Assembly (NCBI GenBank): GCA_023411555.1
Contig: JAEYOQ010000022.1
Location: forward strand, 1 to 54,337
DNA length: 54,337 bases
Direction of reading: 5' to 3'
DNA from: Bacillota bacterium
Lineage (GTDB): Bacteria; Bacillota; Clostridia; Lachnospirales; Lachnospiraceae
The position numbers were made by a program, and so were the translations under genes. The stretch's first letter is position 1; each line of letters begins with the position of its first letter. Positions 16,401 through 24,891 of this stretch are shown here, piece by piece. The notes beneath the pieces are model-generated. The model was given only the letters and a program-made list of their open reading frames with translations, did not search any database and was not told the origin of the DNA.

Positions 16401-17059
16401 TCCTTTAATTTCAGATATACTTTGGCAACCCCTGATTGCTTTTCCAACGGGGACAATTGCTTTTCTATCTCCTTGATGATATCGGTAATACGGGAAAGAT
16501 TCAGCTTCTCCTCTTCCAGATTCTTCTCTGCGGCATGCTTTCTACGTTTAAACTTAACGATACCGGCAGCTTCATCAAAGAGCTCACGACGGTCCTCCGG
16601 CTTTCCACTGAGAATCTTGTCGATCTGTCCTTGTCCGATGATAGAATAACCTTCCTTGCCAATACCGGTATCCATAAATAGCTCGTGGACATCCTTTAGA
16701 CGGCAAGAGGTACCGTTTATCAGGTATTCACTCTCTCCGGATCGGTAAACACGTCTTGCAACGGTTACTTCTTCATATTCAATCGGAAGCTTATGATCGG
16801 AATTGTCCAAGGTGATTGCTACAAAAGCATAGCCTAAGGGCTTACGAGTCTGTGTACCCGAGAAGATAACATCCTCCATCTTAGCTCCACGTAGCTGTTT
16901 TGCACTCTGCTCACCCAGTACCCATCGAACAGCGTCAGCTACATTACTCTTACCGCTGCCGTTTGGACCCACAATACCGGTAATACCATCATGAAATTCA
17001 AGTACTATTTTATTGGCAAAAGATTTAAAGCCGTGAACCTCAATACTTTTTAAATACAT
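13499..17059 (-). CDS. smc: Chromosome segregation protein SMC
   Basis: A 1186-aa SMC ATPase that compacts and organises the chromosome with ScpA/ScpB. Walker A GPNGSGKSN is at 31-39. Two long coiled coils (about 165-500 and 660-1010) flank a hinge (about 505-640, rich in glycine: GIIGVVADIIKV and ALGGTIQNIVTD). The C-terminal head carries the signature LSGGEKALTAISLLFAI and Walker B CLLDEIEAALDD. Length matches B. subtilis SMC. It lies 95 bp after rnc, as in Bacillus. GGGAG precedes the ATG. The neighbours plsX, acpP, rnc and ftsY are the usual ones. Confidence 0.98.
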   Translation of the reverse strand: MYLKSIEVHGFKSFANKIVLEFHDGITGIVGPNGSGKSNVADAVRWVLGEQSAKQLRGAKMEDVIFSGTQTRKPLGYAFVAITLDNSDHKLPIEYEEVTVARRVYRSGESEYLINGTSCRLKDVHELFMDTGIGKEGYSIIGQGQIDKILSGKPEDRRELFDEAAGIVKFKRRKHAAEKNLEEEKLNLSRITDIIKEIEKQLSPLEKQSGVAKVYLKLKEDLKSLEVNQFRKEYDKLRSTKDQLDEKLHIATADFESTKLEYENTKEEYLRLEKQLEECDLVIEEDKNTFNELKLRKEKAEGEIKVLKEQISSLQQNDVYIQSRIDNSKKEVEAKKSEETNYLSEKAVIDDKIAGMDDLLTTALKELNSIKDNIIRYSREIEECNNGIFEHLNINSGIKSNMQRYETMLEQNTLRKADLNQRILKNKSEECLYDETIEASTKILKQVSEVISEQTSRCTQVEQSLNDIQLNINSINTEYNDLQTKYLGEKSRLDSLMNLTERYEGYGISIKKVMERKPQMPGIIGVVADIIKVDKTYETAIETALGGTIQNIVTDNEATAKSLIQYLKQNKFGRATFLPLTNMSAGNGFNQDRALKEPGVLGVASSLVEADSKFSALIDYLLGRILVVDDIDHATMIAKKYNYTLRIVTLEGELLTPGGSISGGAYKNSSNLLSRRREIEEMEESVRSLEKQTRELVARREEAREDRTRLRAELEALKQSLQEKYLEQNTVKMQLESELTKKSESEAVYQEYVKELQEIELQARELRENLAKLEASMSQNSQLSKEKEVQIERLNKQLDQERILEQEASEKASALKLEMSTLEQSNQFILENIRRVKREIEKLFEEESSLIADIKRASLIIEEKKLAISQAEEQIVSYNSRILELEDKIKNISTQREQINGIHKNFFAKREDLSNRMTELDKECFRLNGQRDKIIEQTDQQVSYMWEEYELTYSTAAEYPIDEELSLAQVKKMIGELKTRIKELGDVNVNAIEDFRNLSERYEFLQTQREDLVKAEEALLQIINELDTEMRIQFAEKFKAINEEFNVVFKELFGGGQADLELTESEDILEAGIRINAQPPGKKLQNMMQLSGGEKALTAISLLFAIQNLKPSPFCLLDEIEAALDDSNVGRFAKYLHKLTKDTQFIIITHRRGTMAAADILYGITMQEKGVSTLVSVNMIESQLDK

Positions 17060-17154
17060 TCATAGTCTCCCATCTATATCCTTAAGTACATAATCCCTCT
17101 ATAAATAAACTAATCGGTGTAGGCTTACCCATGAAAAACTTAAGAACACAGAGG

Positions 17155-17868
17155 TTAATCTGCCTTCTCACGAAGCTTCTGAATCGCCTGATAAGCAGCT
17201 TCCTGTTCAGCCGCCTTCTTCGTTCGACCAGTACCGATACCGATTTCCTCATTACCGACATAGACAGCAACGGTAAAGGTCTTATTATGATCAGGACCTT
17301 CCTCCGATATTAATTTATACTTATGCTTTTGCCCATTATTATTGTTCTGGACAATTTCCTGTAAGATAGTCTTGCTATCGAAAAAGAGATCTTTATTTTT
17401 TAGATCAGCCAACATAAAGCTTTTAATGAACTCTTTTGCATTAGTAAAACCACCGTCGAGATAAATAGCTCCAATGACTGCTTCCAGTGCATCGGATAAA
17501 ATAGAATCACGTTCCCTTCCACCGGAAATATCTTCTCCCTTACCTAGAAGCAAATAACTCCCGAGCTCAAGATCTCTGGCACAGGCAGATAAGGTCTGCT
17601 CGCATACAATGCTGGCACGCAGCTTGGTCAAATCTCCTTCGGAGAGGTTGAGATATTCCTTGTACACATACTCACTTGTAACTAATTCAAGCACCGCATC
17701 TCCTAGAAATTCAAGACGTTCGTTGCTCTTATCCTTATTCATCCTCATTTCATTGGCATAGGAGCTATGCGTTAGAGCATGTGTAAGAATTGTAGGATCT
17801 GCAAAATGATATTTGATTTTTCGTTCCAGTGCCATCTGGGATGAATCTGTCCTTCTGCGTAACTTCAT
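17155..17868 (-). CDS. rnc: Ribonuclease III
   Basis: A 237-aa double-strand-specific endoribonuclease for rRNA and mRNA processing. The signature NERLEFLGDAVLEL gives catalytic residues Glu53 and Asp57, and SDALEAVIGAIYLDGG gives Asp124 and Glu127. A double-stranded RNA binding domain occupies about 165-232, ending in TGRTKKAAEQEAAYQAI. The AAAGGAGG site is 14 nt from the ATG, longer than usual, so an alternative start at Met12 is possible but has no better site. It is located between acpP and smc, a conserved order. Confidence 0.97.
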   Translation of the reverse strand: MKLRRRTDSSQMALERKIKYHFADPTILTHALTHSSYANEMRMNKDKSNERLEFLGDAVLELVTSEYVYKEYLNLSEGDLTKLRASIVCEQTLSACARDLELGSYLLLGKGEDISGGRERDSILSDALEAVIGAIYLDGGFTNAKEFIKSFMLADLKNKDLFFDSKTILQEIVQNNNNGQKHKYKLISEEGPDHNKTFTVAVYVGNEEIGIGTGRTKKAAEQEAAYQAIQKLREKAD

Positions 17869-17987
17869 AGAACTTTTATATACCTCCTTTTCTACTTTTA
17901 TAATTATAGAAAGTACGATTTATGAACTTTCCTTTGTCTTAACGATAGAAAGTATGCCTTGCGAACATTCTATTGTCATAAATAGAT

Positions 17988-18033
17988 GGAAAAGCCCTAA
18001 GATAAGGCGTAACCTTATGCACAGGGCTTTTCC
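17988..18033 (-). terminator. Terminator after plsX-acpP
   Basis: Arms GGAAAAGCCCT and AGGGCTTTTCC (11 bp, perfect) enclose a second stem ATAAGG/CCTTAT. It lies in the 325-bp gap between the acpP stop and the rnc start. Between it and acpP (18034-18193) I see nothing recognisable; between it and rnc, only AT-rich DNA with a TATAAT-like box and two TAGAAAGTA words. Confidence 0.7.
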
Positions 18034-18193
18034 ATACCACTGATAATTAGAAGGAAGGAGTCTTCCTTACATTCAAAAATAATTCTTGATTAGAGAATGC
18101 TTGCTAAGCATACTTAATTACACTCAATACAAGTTGAAAAATTTATCTATTCTTCTTGTACATTACAGTTAGAAGTCTACAATTCTGACTTTT

Positions 18194-18424
18194 TTAGTTG
18201 ATTGCATTTTTTATCTGTTCAATCGCATCTGCAACTGTTACGATGTTCTCTGCTTCCTCATTAGCGATTTCAATGTCGAATTCTTCTTCTATTCCCATGA
18301 TAATCTGGAATACATCAAGAGAATCAGCACCAAGGTCATCCACAAAGGTGGTTTCCATTGTAATCTCATCCTCGTCTACATTTAATACTTCACTTATGAT
18401 TTTTTGTAATTTTTCAAATTCCAT
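18194..18424 (-). CDS. acpP: Acyl carrier protein
   Basis: A 76-aa acidic four-helix carrier of fatty acid synthesis. The motif GADSLD gives the phosphopantetheine attachment site Ser35, and the rest (ITMETTFVDDL, IEEEFDIEIANEEAENI) matches the family closely. I chose ATG at 18424 over a GTG three codons earlier, because AAGGGTG is correctly spaced for the ATG and the length is then the standard one. It lies 23 bp downstream of plsX, whose product uses acyl-ACP directly. The fabD/fabG genes that separate these two in Bacillus are absent. Confidence 0.97.
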   Translation of the reverse strand: MEFEKLQKIISEVLNVDEDEITMETTFVDDLGADSLDVFQIIMGIEEEFDIEIANEEAENIVTVADAIEQIKNAIN

Positions 18425-18447
18425 AACATTCACCCTTCTTTTATGAT

Positions 18448-19449
18448 TTATTCATTTTTGTTAAGATTATTTTTGATTTTGTCACTAATATTCTGTTCGG
18501 TAAAGGTTACACATTGGAGGATAGAATTTAGTACCTCATTGCTTTTCGCATTACCGTGTGTTTTCACAACCAGTCCATTTAAACCGAGCAATGGTGCCCC
18601 GCCGTACTTTGTAGCATCAAAATCTTTTAAGGTTTCCTTTAAGGCAGGCTTACACAAAAGTGCACCTATTTTACTTTTCGTCGTGCTCATAAGACCGGTT
18701 TTAATCTTCTTAACAAGAGCAGATCCAAGTCCTTCATAAAGCTTTAATATTACGTTGCCTACAAAAGCCTCACATACAATAACATCAGCGCCACCATTGG
18801 GAATCTCCCTGGCCTCGATACTACCAATGAAGTTGATATCATTGCAGCTCTTTAATAAAGGAAAGGTTTCTTTTACTAAAAGATTACCTTTTTCTTCTTC
18901 TGCACCAATATTCACAATCGCTACTCTAGGGTTCTTAATTCCTACTACATTCTCCATATAGATAGAACCCATTTTTGCAAATTGTACCAGGTGGGAAGAT
19001 CTTGCATCAACATTTGCACCGCAGTCAATTAGTAAGGATACTCCGTTCATCGTGGGGATGAGCGGTGCCAGCGGGGGGCGTTCCACTCCGTTGACACGTC
19101 CTACAATCAGCTGCCCTCCTGCAAGAACAGCACCTGTACTGCCTGCAGAAACAAAGGCATCTGCTTCTTTGTTCTTAACCATTTGAAGAGCGACAACGAT
19201 TGATGAACCTTTCTTACGACGAATTGCTAATACCGGAGCTTCACAATTTGTAATGATTTCCGGCGCATGTACAACCTGAAGGCGTTCCCTATCATAGTCA
19301 TAAGAACCCAGTTCTTTACCAATGATATCTTCGTCACCGGTTAAAATAACTTTGATATCTTTTCTTTGCTGAACTGCTAGTACTGCTCCCTTTATGATCT
19401 CTACGGGGGCATTATCGCCTCCCATTGCATCGACTGCAACCGTAATCAT
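18448..19449 (-). CDS. plsX: Phosphate acyltransferase PlsX
   Basis: A 333-aa peripheral membrane enzyme that converts acyl-ACP and phosphate to acyl-phosphate for phosphatidic acid synthesis. It opens with the family signature VAVDAMGGDNAP and has SAGSTGAVLAGG, LIDCGANVDARSSHLVQFA and VCEAFVGNVILKLYEG, all conserved. Start set at 19449 because GGGAGGAG is 10 nt upstream; two earlier in-frame ATGs lie on or too near that site. It leads the plsX-acpP pair. A 9-bp inverted repeat lies 64 bp upstream. rpmF, often found before plsX, is not present. Confidence 0.97.
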   Translation of the reverse strand: MITVAVDAMGGDNAPVEIIKGAVLAVQQRKDIKVILTGDEDIIGKELGSYDYDRERLQVVHAPEIITNCEAPVLAIRRKKGSSIVVALQMVKNKEADAFVSAGSTGAVLAGGQLIVGRVNGVERPPLAPLIPTMNGVSLLIDCGANVDARSSHLVQFAKMGSIYMENVVGIKNPRVAIVNIGAEEEKGNLLVKETFPLLKSCNDINFIGSIEAREIPNGGADVIVCEAFVGNVILKLYEGLGSALVKKIKTGLMSTTKSKIGALLCKPALKETLKDFDATKYGGAPLLGLNGLVVKTHGNAKSNEVLNSILQCVTFTEQNISDKIKNNLNKNE

Positions 19450-19512
19450 ATTCTGCATTGCTCCTCCCATTCATCATTATAAAGATCGTAACATCAACGA
19501 AAGGGTTGACGT

Positions 19513-19537
19513 GTGAATTATGCTTTTGAATAATTCA
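19513..19537 (-). promoter_or_regulatory. Inverted repeat upstream of plsX
   Basis: GTGAATTAT and ATAATTCAC form a perfect 9-bp inverted repeat around 7 nt. It could be an operator or a leader hairpin. It does not match the FapR consensus. The rest of the 19450-19978 gap is AT-rich DNA, apart from the cheR terminator at 19907-19941. Confidence 0.4.
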
Positions 19538-19906
19538 CATTATACATATTAAGCTACCTAGCAAAATATTCTTTATAATGTGCTGTTAGTCTTATCATCT
19601 TACTATACGTAGTGTATCCTATGTAGTGGTAAGCTAATCTATAAAACAATATACTCGATATTATCCTAAAAATCAACCATATTTTAATAGAAATATATGC
19701 GCACTTTTCACATCGGATAAATATAACTTTTACCGAGTGAACATACCAAAATTTTCTACCGATATCCTGTTATTTCTCCCTAACTGGATACAGAAAGCTC
19801 CAGTAATTAGCGGAGCATGATGATTATCAATTATTATCACATTTATTTAAGAATGCTATACTTGGTAGGATTTATTTGCTTCAGAGAGCGAATGGAGAGC
19901 TTCAAA

Positions 19907-19941
19907 AAAGGAGCCTTCAGCTACTTTGCTTAAGCTCCTTT
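19907..19941 (-). terminator. Terminator of cheR
   Basis: AAAGGAGC/GCTCCTTT stem 38 bp beyond the cheR stop, followed on the minus strand by a run of T. A standard intrinsic terminator. Confidence 0.8.
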
Positions 19942-19978
19942 CTTTATACCTATACCTAATTGATATGTATCCAATTCA

Positions 19979-20758
19979 TTATGCTTTTTTGTAAAAGAAT
20001 GATTTATAATTGTGGTATCCGATCTGCTGCGCCTGAATGATTTGCTCTGTGCTGCCGACAAATAAGATACCGTCTCTCTTCAGTGCATTATTAAAATTAT
20101 TATATATTTTATTCTTTGCATCATCCGTAAAATAAATCAACACATTACGACAAATAATCAGATTGCAATTTGACGGATAAGGATCTCTGAGCAGATCATG
20201 CTGCTTGAACTCAACACAAGCTTTAATCTGATCCGATATCTGATAGGTACGATCATTAATCATAGTAAAGTACTTATCTATAAACTCCTGCGGCAAAGCC
20301 TTTAAGCTCTTAACATGATAGATGCCCATCTGAGCCTTTGACATAACAGTCTTATCGATATCTGTTGCCAGAACCTTAATTTTGCTCAAGGGTAGGAATT
20401 TTGATAATAACATAACCAAGGAGTAGGGTTCGTCTCCTGTCGAACAGGCAGCACTCCAAATCTTTAACTCTTTTCCGAAATGCTCGAACAGATAAGGTAA
20501 TACTTCCTTCTCCAGCAATGCCCATTGCTCCGGATTCCGATAGAATTCAGATACATTGATAGTAATATAATTAATGAATTCGTCAAATGCAACTTTATCT
20601 GATTTTAGTCTGGCTACATAATCAGCAAAGGAAGTAATTCCATGCTTTGTGATCAAGGCCTCGATACGCCGTCTCATCTGGCGCTCTTTATAGGAATTCA
20701 GATCGATCTTTGTCATATCATAAATGGATTGTTTAAAAGTTTCGTAACTACCCAGCAA
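19979..20758 (-). CDS. cheR: CheR-type protein-glutamate methyltransferase
   Basis: A 259-aa SAM-dependent methyltransferase that methylates glutamates in chemoreceptors. The N-terminal helical domain (about 1-70, with QMRRRIEALITKHGI) precedes the Rossmann catalytic domain with NVSEFYRNP, WSAACSTGDEPYSL (SAM site), LATDIDKTVMSKAQMGIY and CRNVLIYF. Translation appears to begin at a TTG codon: AAAGGAG is 8 nt upstream and the first in-frame ATG is at residue 15. No receptors or other che genes are nearby, so it may serve a distant chemotaxis system. Confidence 0.92.
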   Translation of the reverse strand: MLGSYETFKQSIYDMTKIDLNSYKERQMRRRIEALITKHGITSFADYVARLKSDKVAFDEFINYITINVSEFYRNPEQWALLEKEVLPYLFEHFGKELKIWSAACSTGDEPYSLVMLLSKFLPLSKIKVLATDIDKTVMSKAQMGIYHVKSLKALPQEFIDKYFTMINDRTYQISDQIKACVEFKQHDLLRDPYPSNCNLIICRNVLIYFTDDAKNKIYNNFNNALKRDGILFVGSTEQIIQAQQIGYHNYKSFFYKKA

Positions 20759-20801
20759 GTAAAATTCTCCTTTATTATCTGTCTGACGAATTTTAAAAAT
20801 A

Positions 20802-20828
20802 CTGAGAGATATATAATATACCTCTCAG
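20802..20828 (-). terminator. Terminator after the ispH-rpsA fusion
   Basis: CTGAGAG/CTCTCAG with AT-rich inner pairs, 77 bp beyond the stop; the minus strand continues TATTTTTAAAA. Confidence 0.75.
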
Positions 20829-20904
20829 CTATTAAAATTCATCAAATCTATCTTATTGTATTTAGCAACACTATACTACAGCTTATCTAAGGATAACCCG
20901 TGAA

Positions 20905-22857
20905 TTATTCAGCAGGAGTCTCTTCTACAGCCTCTGCTTCCTTCTCAGGTGCCTCTAAAGCCTTAACACTTAAGCTGATCTTCTTCTCATCCTTATTCAG
21001 CTCTACAACCTTAGCAGTGATTTCCTGTCCAATCTTTAATGCATCGGAAGGCTTCTCAACATGCTCCTTGGAGATCTGGGATACGTGTAATAAAGCATCA
21101 ATACCAGGCTCTAATTCAACGAAAGCACCGAAATCAGTCATACGAGCTACGGTTCCGCTAACAACATTGCCTACAGCATACTTAGTCTCAGCGTTAATCC
21201 ATGGATTAGCACCCTCAAACTTTAAGGAGAGAGCAATCTTCTCACCTTGAATATCTTTGATGAATGCCTTAACGGTATCGCCAACCTTGTATACCTTCTT
21301 CGGGTTCTCAACTCTTCCCCAGCTCATCTCGGAGATATGAAGAAGACCGTCTGCTCCACCAAGGTCAATGAAAGCACCAAAATCGGTAATGTTCTTAACA
21401 GTACCTTCAACGGTATCGCCTACCTTAATCTTCTCAAATAAGCCTTTCTTTAAGGTTTCTTTCTTAGCAACGATTAATTGCTTACGATCGCCGATAATTC
21501 TTCTCTTCTTAGGATTGAATTCAGTGATTACGAATTCAATGGTCTCACCTGCATATTTAGCAAGATCCTTCTCATAGGAGTCAGAAATTAGACTTGCAGG
21601 AATAAATACTCTTGCTTCATCAACGATTACACTTAAGCCACCATTCAGAACTGCAGCAACCTTAGCAGTTAATACTTCGTGATTCTCAAAAGCTTCCTCT
21701 AATCTCTTATTACCCTTCTCTGCAGCCAGTCTCTTGTAGGTTAAGGCAACTTGTCCTTCACCGTCATTCACCTTAAGGATCTTGGCCTGCATAACATCGC
21801 CAACATTTACAACGGTTCTTAAATCAATGTTAGGTGTGTTGGTATATTCGTTTCTAGTAATGATACCTTCCGACTTGTAGCCTATATTTAAGATGATCTC
21901 ATCTTCTTTTACACCCAAAACAATTCCTTCTACAACATCACCGTTGCTTATTTGTACTACTTTTTCTTCTTCTAATAATTGCTCAAAACTCTTCTCAGAC
22001 ATAGCGGTATGAACCTCCTTGATAATATTGTTTGGGGTCGATGCCCCTGCTGTAATACCTACATTTCGATAAGATTTAAATAAACTTAAATCCAGGTCAT
22101 CAAGTTTCTGTATATAGTAAGTATTTTCACATTCTTTTTTGCAAATTTCATAAAGCTTTCTCGTATTCGAGCTATGCTTTCCACCGATCACAACCATCGC
22201 ATCGGATTGCTTAGCCAGCTGATATGCCTCGGATTGCCGTTCTTCTGTGGCATTGCAAATTGTATTTAAAACAAATATATCATAACCCTTTTTCGATATA
22301 ATTTCAACTATATCTTGAAATTTCTTGTAATTAAATGTCGTCTGTGCTACAAGACATATTTTTTTATTTGTGGGAATACTAAAATTATCTACTTCCTCAT
22401 CGCTTTCAATTACGGTATAATCAGAGGAATCAGCAAGTGAAAAAGCGGATTTACACCAGCCGATAATTCCCTCCACCTCTGGGTGTGTACGATTGCCGAC
22501 GATAATAATATGGTCTCCTGCTTCGCTTTTATCACTGACAACCTTATGTATTTTCTTGACATAAGGACAGGTAGCATCGATTAATTTGTGTCCATAGGAG
22601 GAAAGCTCTTTTTGTATTGCTTCCGAAACACCATGGGAACGTATAATTATTGTTCCCAAAGGTAGTGTTTTTAATTCTTCCGGAGCTTTAATCACAGTAA
22701 CACCTTTTTTATTAAAATCTTCAACTACCTCTTCATTATTAATGATCGGACCGAAGGTATACACCTTTTCTCCGCTTTCGATCGCTTTTTGAACCAAATC
22801 AACCGCTCTTTTTACACCAAAGCAAAATCCTGCATTCGTTGCAGCTGTTATCTTCAA
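20905..22857 (-). CDS. ispH-rpsA: Fusion of IspH (HMBPP reductase) and ribosomal protein S1
   Basis: A 650-aa two-function protein. Residues 1-285 are IspH, the [4Fe-4S] enzyme that makes IPP and DMAPP in the last step of the MEP isoprenoid pathway; the three cluster cysteines are Cys12 (AGFCFGV), Cys97 (DATCPYV) and Cys201 (NTICNATEERQ). Residues 286-650 are an S1 protein with four S1 RNA-binding domains (about 306-375, 394-459, 478-547, 563-633) and an acidic tail. Translation starts at TTG; an in-frame stop three codons upstream excludes an earlier start. A strong internal ribosome binding site precedes Met286, so free S1 may also be made. The fusion itself is known from clostridia. cmk lies upstream. 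Confidence 0.97.
   Translation of the reverse strand: MKITAATNAGFCFGVKRAVDLVQKAIESGEKVYTFGPIINNEEVVEDFNKKGVTVIKAPEELKTLPLGTIIIRSHGVSEAIQKELSSYGHKLIDATCPYVKKIHKVVSDKSEAGDHIIIVGNRTHPEVEGIIGWCKSAFSLADSSDYTVIESDEEVDNFSIPTNKKICLVAQTTFNYKKFQDIVEIISKKGYDIFVLNTICNATEERQSEAYQLAKQSDAMVVIGGKHSSNTRKLYEICKKECENTYYIQKLDDLDLSLFKSYRNVGITAGASTPNNIIKEVHTAMSEKSFEQLLEEEKVVQISNGDVVEGIVLGVKEDEIILNIGYKSEGIITRNEYTNTPNIDLRTVVNVGDVMQAKILKVNDGEGQVALTYKRLAAEKGNKRLEEAFENHEVLTAKVAAVLNGGLSVIVDEARVFIPASLISDSYEKDLAKYAGETIEFVITEFNPKKRRIIGDRKQLIVAKKETLKKGLFEKIKVGDTVEGTVKNITDFGAFIDLGGADGLLHISEMSWGRVENPKKVYKVGDTVKAFIKDIQGEKIALSLKFEGANPWINAETKYAVGNVVSGTVARMTDFGAFVELEPGIDALLHVSQISKEHVEKPSDALKIGQEITAKVVELNKDEKKISLSVKALEAPEKEAEAVEETPAE
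22000..22020 (-). promoter_or_regulatory. Internal ribosome binding site and ATG for free S1 inside the fusion gene
   Basis: Within the fusion reading frame the minus strand has AAGGAGGT (22013-22020), 10 nt before an in-frame ATG (22000-22002, Met286). The sequence after it, MSEKSFEQLLEEE, is a natural start for an S1 protein. Starting here would give a 365-aa S1 with all four domains. Confidence 0.7.
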
Positions 22858-22911
22858 TCGGTTCTACCTTCTTTCCTGCAAATATTAATTATGCAATGAA
22901 TCAAATGAAAA

Positions 22912-23583
22912 TTAATTTGCCTTCTCTTGACATAAGGTCAATATCTTGTCCACAACCTCATCAATAGACAGGTCGGAGGAGTCTAGTAACAAAGCATCCT
23001 CTGCCTGTCGAAGCGGGGCAAAATCCCTAGTCATATCTCTGTGATCACGGTCAATTATATCCTGCTCAATTGCTTCAATATCTGCTGCTATCCCTTTATC
23101 CTTAAGTTCAGACCATCTTCTTCTGGCACGCTCTTTTGTGCTGGCTGTCAGATATATCTTTAAATCAGCATCCGGAAGCACATAGGTACCGATATCTCTT
23201 CCGTCCATAACAACGCTCTCCTTCTTTGCCAGGTTCTGTTGTAGCTCTACCAGCTTAAGACGAACAGCCTTATTCACAGATGAAGCACTAGCCATGTTTC
23301 CTACTACCTCCGTACGGATTAGGTGATTGACATTTTCTCCATTAAGGATAACAAATTGCTCCCCATTCTTATACTCAATCGTAATGTCAACCTCTTTACA
23401 GGCTTCTTCAATTCGTACGGTATCAGATGCCTCAATGTTATTACGTAAAAAATATAATGCCATAGCACGATACATAGCTCCTGTGTCAACATAAATGAAC
23501 CCAAGCTGCTTTGCTAATCGTTTTGCTATGGTACTTTTCCCGGCTCCGGCCGGTCCGTCAATTGCAAGATTGAAATTTTTCAT
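22912..23583 (-). CDS. cmk: Cytidylate kinase
   Basis: A 223-aa nucleoside monophosphate kinase that phosphorylates CMP and dCMP. P-loop GPAGAGKST is at 10-18, then FIYVDTGAMYRAMALY, VMDGRDIGTYVLPDADLKIYL and RRRWSELKDKG (lid and CMP-binding region), all standard for Cmk. GGAGGTGG lies upstream of the ATG. It sits 54 bp before the ispH-rpsA fusion; the order cmk then rpsA is widely conserved, so this pair is probably one transcript together with the flavoprotein gene upstream. Confidence 0.98.
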   Translation of the reverse strand: MKNFNLAIDGPAGAGKSTIAKRLAKQLGFIYVDTGAMYRAMALYFLRNNIEASDTVRIEEACKEVDITIEYKNGEQFVILNGENVNHLIRTEVVGNMASASSVNKAVRLKLVELQQNLAKKESVVMDGRDIGTYVLPDADLKIYLTASTKERARRRWSELKDKGIAADIEAIEQDIIDRDHRDMTRDFAPLRQAEDALLLDSSDLSIDEVVDKILTLCQEKAN

Positions 23584-23621
23584 AACAATCCACCTCCGAG
23601 TTTCTATATGTGAAATGTAAC

Positions 23622-24854
23622 TTATACGGATATGCCTGCCAAATATCCCGTCGACCAGGCAATCTGAAGATTATAGCCACCGGTCATGGCGTCCAAATCA
23701 AGAACCTCTCCGGCAAAGTATACATTTTTCACCAGCTTTGATTCCATCGTGGAGGGATTAATCTCCTTCACGTTGATACCACCTTTTGTAATGACAGCTT
23801 GATTATACTCGCTGAGCCTGGTAATGTGAAGTGTGAAATGCTTCAACAGGCTAACAAGGGCGAGCCGTTCTTCTTTTGTAATGGAATTTACTTTCTTTTC
23901 CGAATTGATTGGGCTTAGACGAATAATAACATCTATTAGCTTATTTGGCAATAGGTGGTCTAAGGAATTCTTAAATTGTTTATTCTTATATTCCTCAAAA
24001 TCCCGTAATATACGTGTGTCCAATTGTTCCTCTGTAAGAGCAGGTTTTAAGTCTATACTTAATGTGATTGGTTCCTTCTTCTTCATATATGGAATAATAT
24101 GACTGCTGGCACTAAGTATTACTGGACCACTTACACCAAAATGCGTAAATAACATTTCTCCAAAATCCTGAAAGATCTGCTTTTGTCCACATGTGACACT
24201 AATCTTAACATTTTTAAGTGATAACCCCATTAGCTCCTTCACGAAGGTTTCTTTGGTATGAAGCGGAACCAGAGAAGGGTTTAAATCTGTTACGGTGTGT
24301 CCTATCGCTTTCGCAAAAGAATAACCGTCACCGGTAGACCCGGTAACCGGATAGGATAAGCCTCCGGTAGTGATGATCACAGAATCACCAAGGAAGGTTT
24401 CCTCTGAATTCTTTAACCTTAATCCATGAAAGCTGCCATCCTTAACAATAATACTGCTAACCTCGCTTTTATATCGTATCATTACCGACAAGCGCTCCAG
24501 CTCCTTGCGAAGCACGGCTATAACATCCGATGATTTATCCGATTGAGGAAATACCCGGTTTCCACGTTCTACTTTAAGGGGGAGACCAAGCTGCTCAAAA
24601 AAATCCATTACATCATAATTACTGAAGGTATGATACGCTTTGAACATAAACTTAGGATTGGTTACCACCTGCTCAAAAAAGGTTTCCTTATCACAGGCAT
24701 TGGTAATATTACATCTACCTTTTCCCGTAATAAATAATTTCTTTCCAAGCTTTTCATTTTTTTCTAGGAGTACGACCTGATGGCCGCCGCGTGCCGCGGC
24801 AATGGCTGCTAGCATCCCTGCTGCTCCTCCTCCAACCACATATACCTTACTCAT
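23622..24854 (-). CDS. NAD(P)/FAD-dependent oxidoreductase (BaiN/YhiN, HI0933-like family)
   Basis: A 410-aa flavoprotein. The N-terminus has a dinucleotide-binding fold, VVGGGAAGMLAAIAAARGG, followed by LGKKLFITGKGRCNITN, the hallmark of the HI0933/YhiN family. The C-terminus has YFAGEVLDLDAMTGGYNLQIA, the second FAD contact. Members are annotated variously as aminoacetone oxidase or BaiN; the physiological reaction is mostly unknown, and nothing here identifies the substrate. It is encoded just before cmk (38 bp), an arrangement common in clostridia. Confidence 0.9.
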   Translation of the reverse strand: MSKVYVVGGGAAGMLAAIAAARGGHQVVLLEKNEKLGKKLFITGKGRCNITNACDKETFFEQVVTNPKFMFKAYHTFSNYDVMDFFEQLGLPLKVERGNRVFPQSDKSSDVIAVLRKELERLSVMIRYKSEVSSIIVKDGSFHGLRLKNSEETFLGDSVIITTGGLSYPVTGSTGDGYSFAKAIGHTVTDLNPSLVPLHTKETFVKELMGLSLKNVKISVTCGQKQIFQDFGEMLFTHFGVSGPVILSASSHIIPYMKKKEPITLSIDLKPALTEEQLDTRILRDFEEYKNKQFKNSLDHLLPNKLIDVIIRLSPINSEKKVNSITKEERLALVSLLKHFTLHITRLSEYNQAVITKGGINVKEINPSTMESKLVKNVYFAGEVLDLDAMTGGYNLQIAWSTGYLAGISV

Positions 24855-24891
24855 ACCTACTGATACCTTTCTTTATATCCATGACATCATA

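Noticed and set aside
19513..19537. FapR operator upstream of plsX
   Set aside because: The inverted repeat GTGAATTAT/ATAATTCAC does not match the FapR consensus, and no fapR gene is next to plsX.
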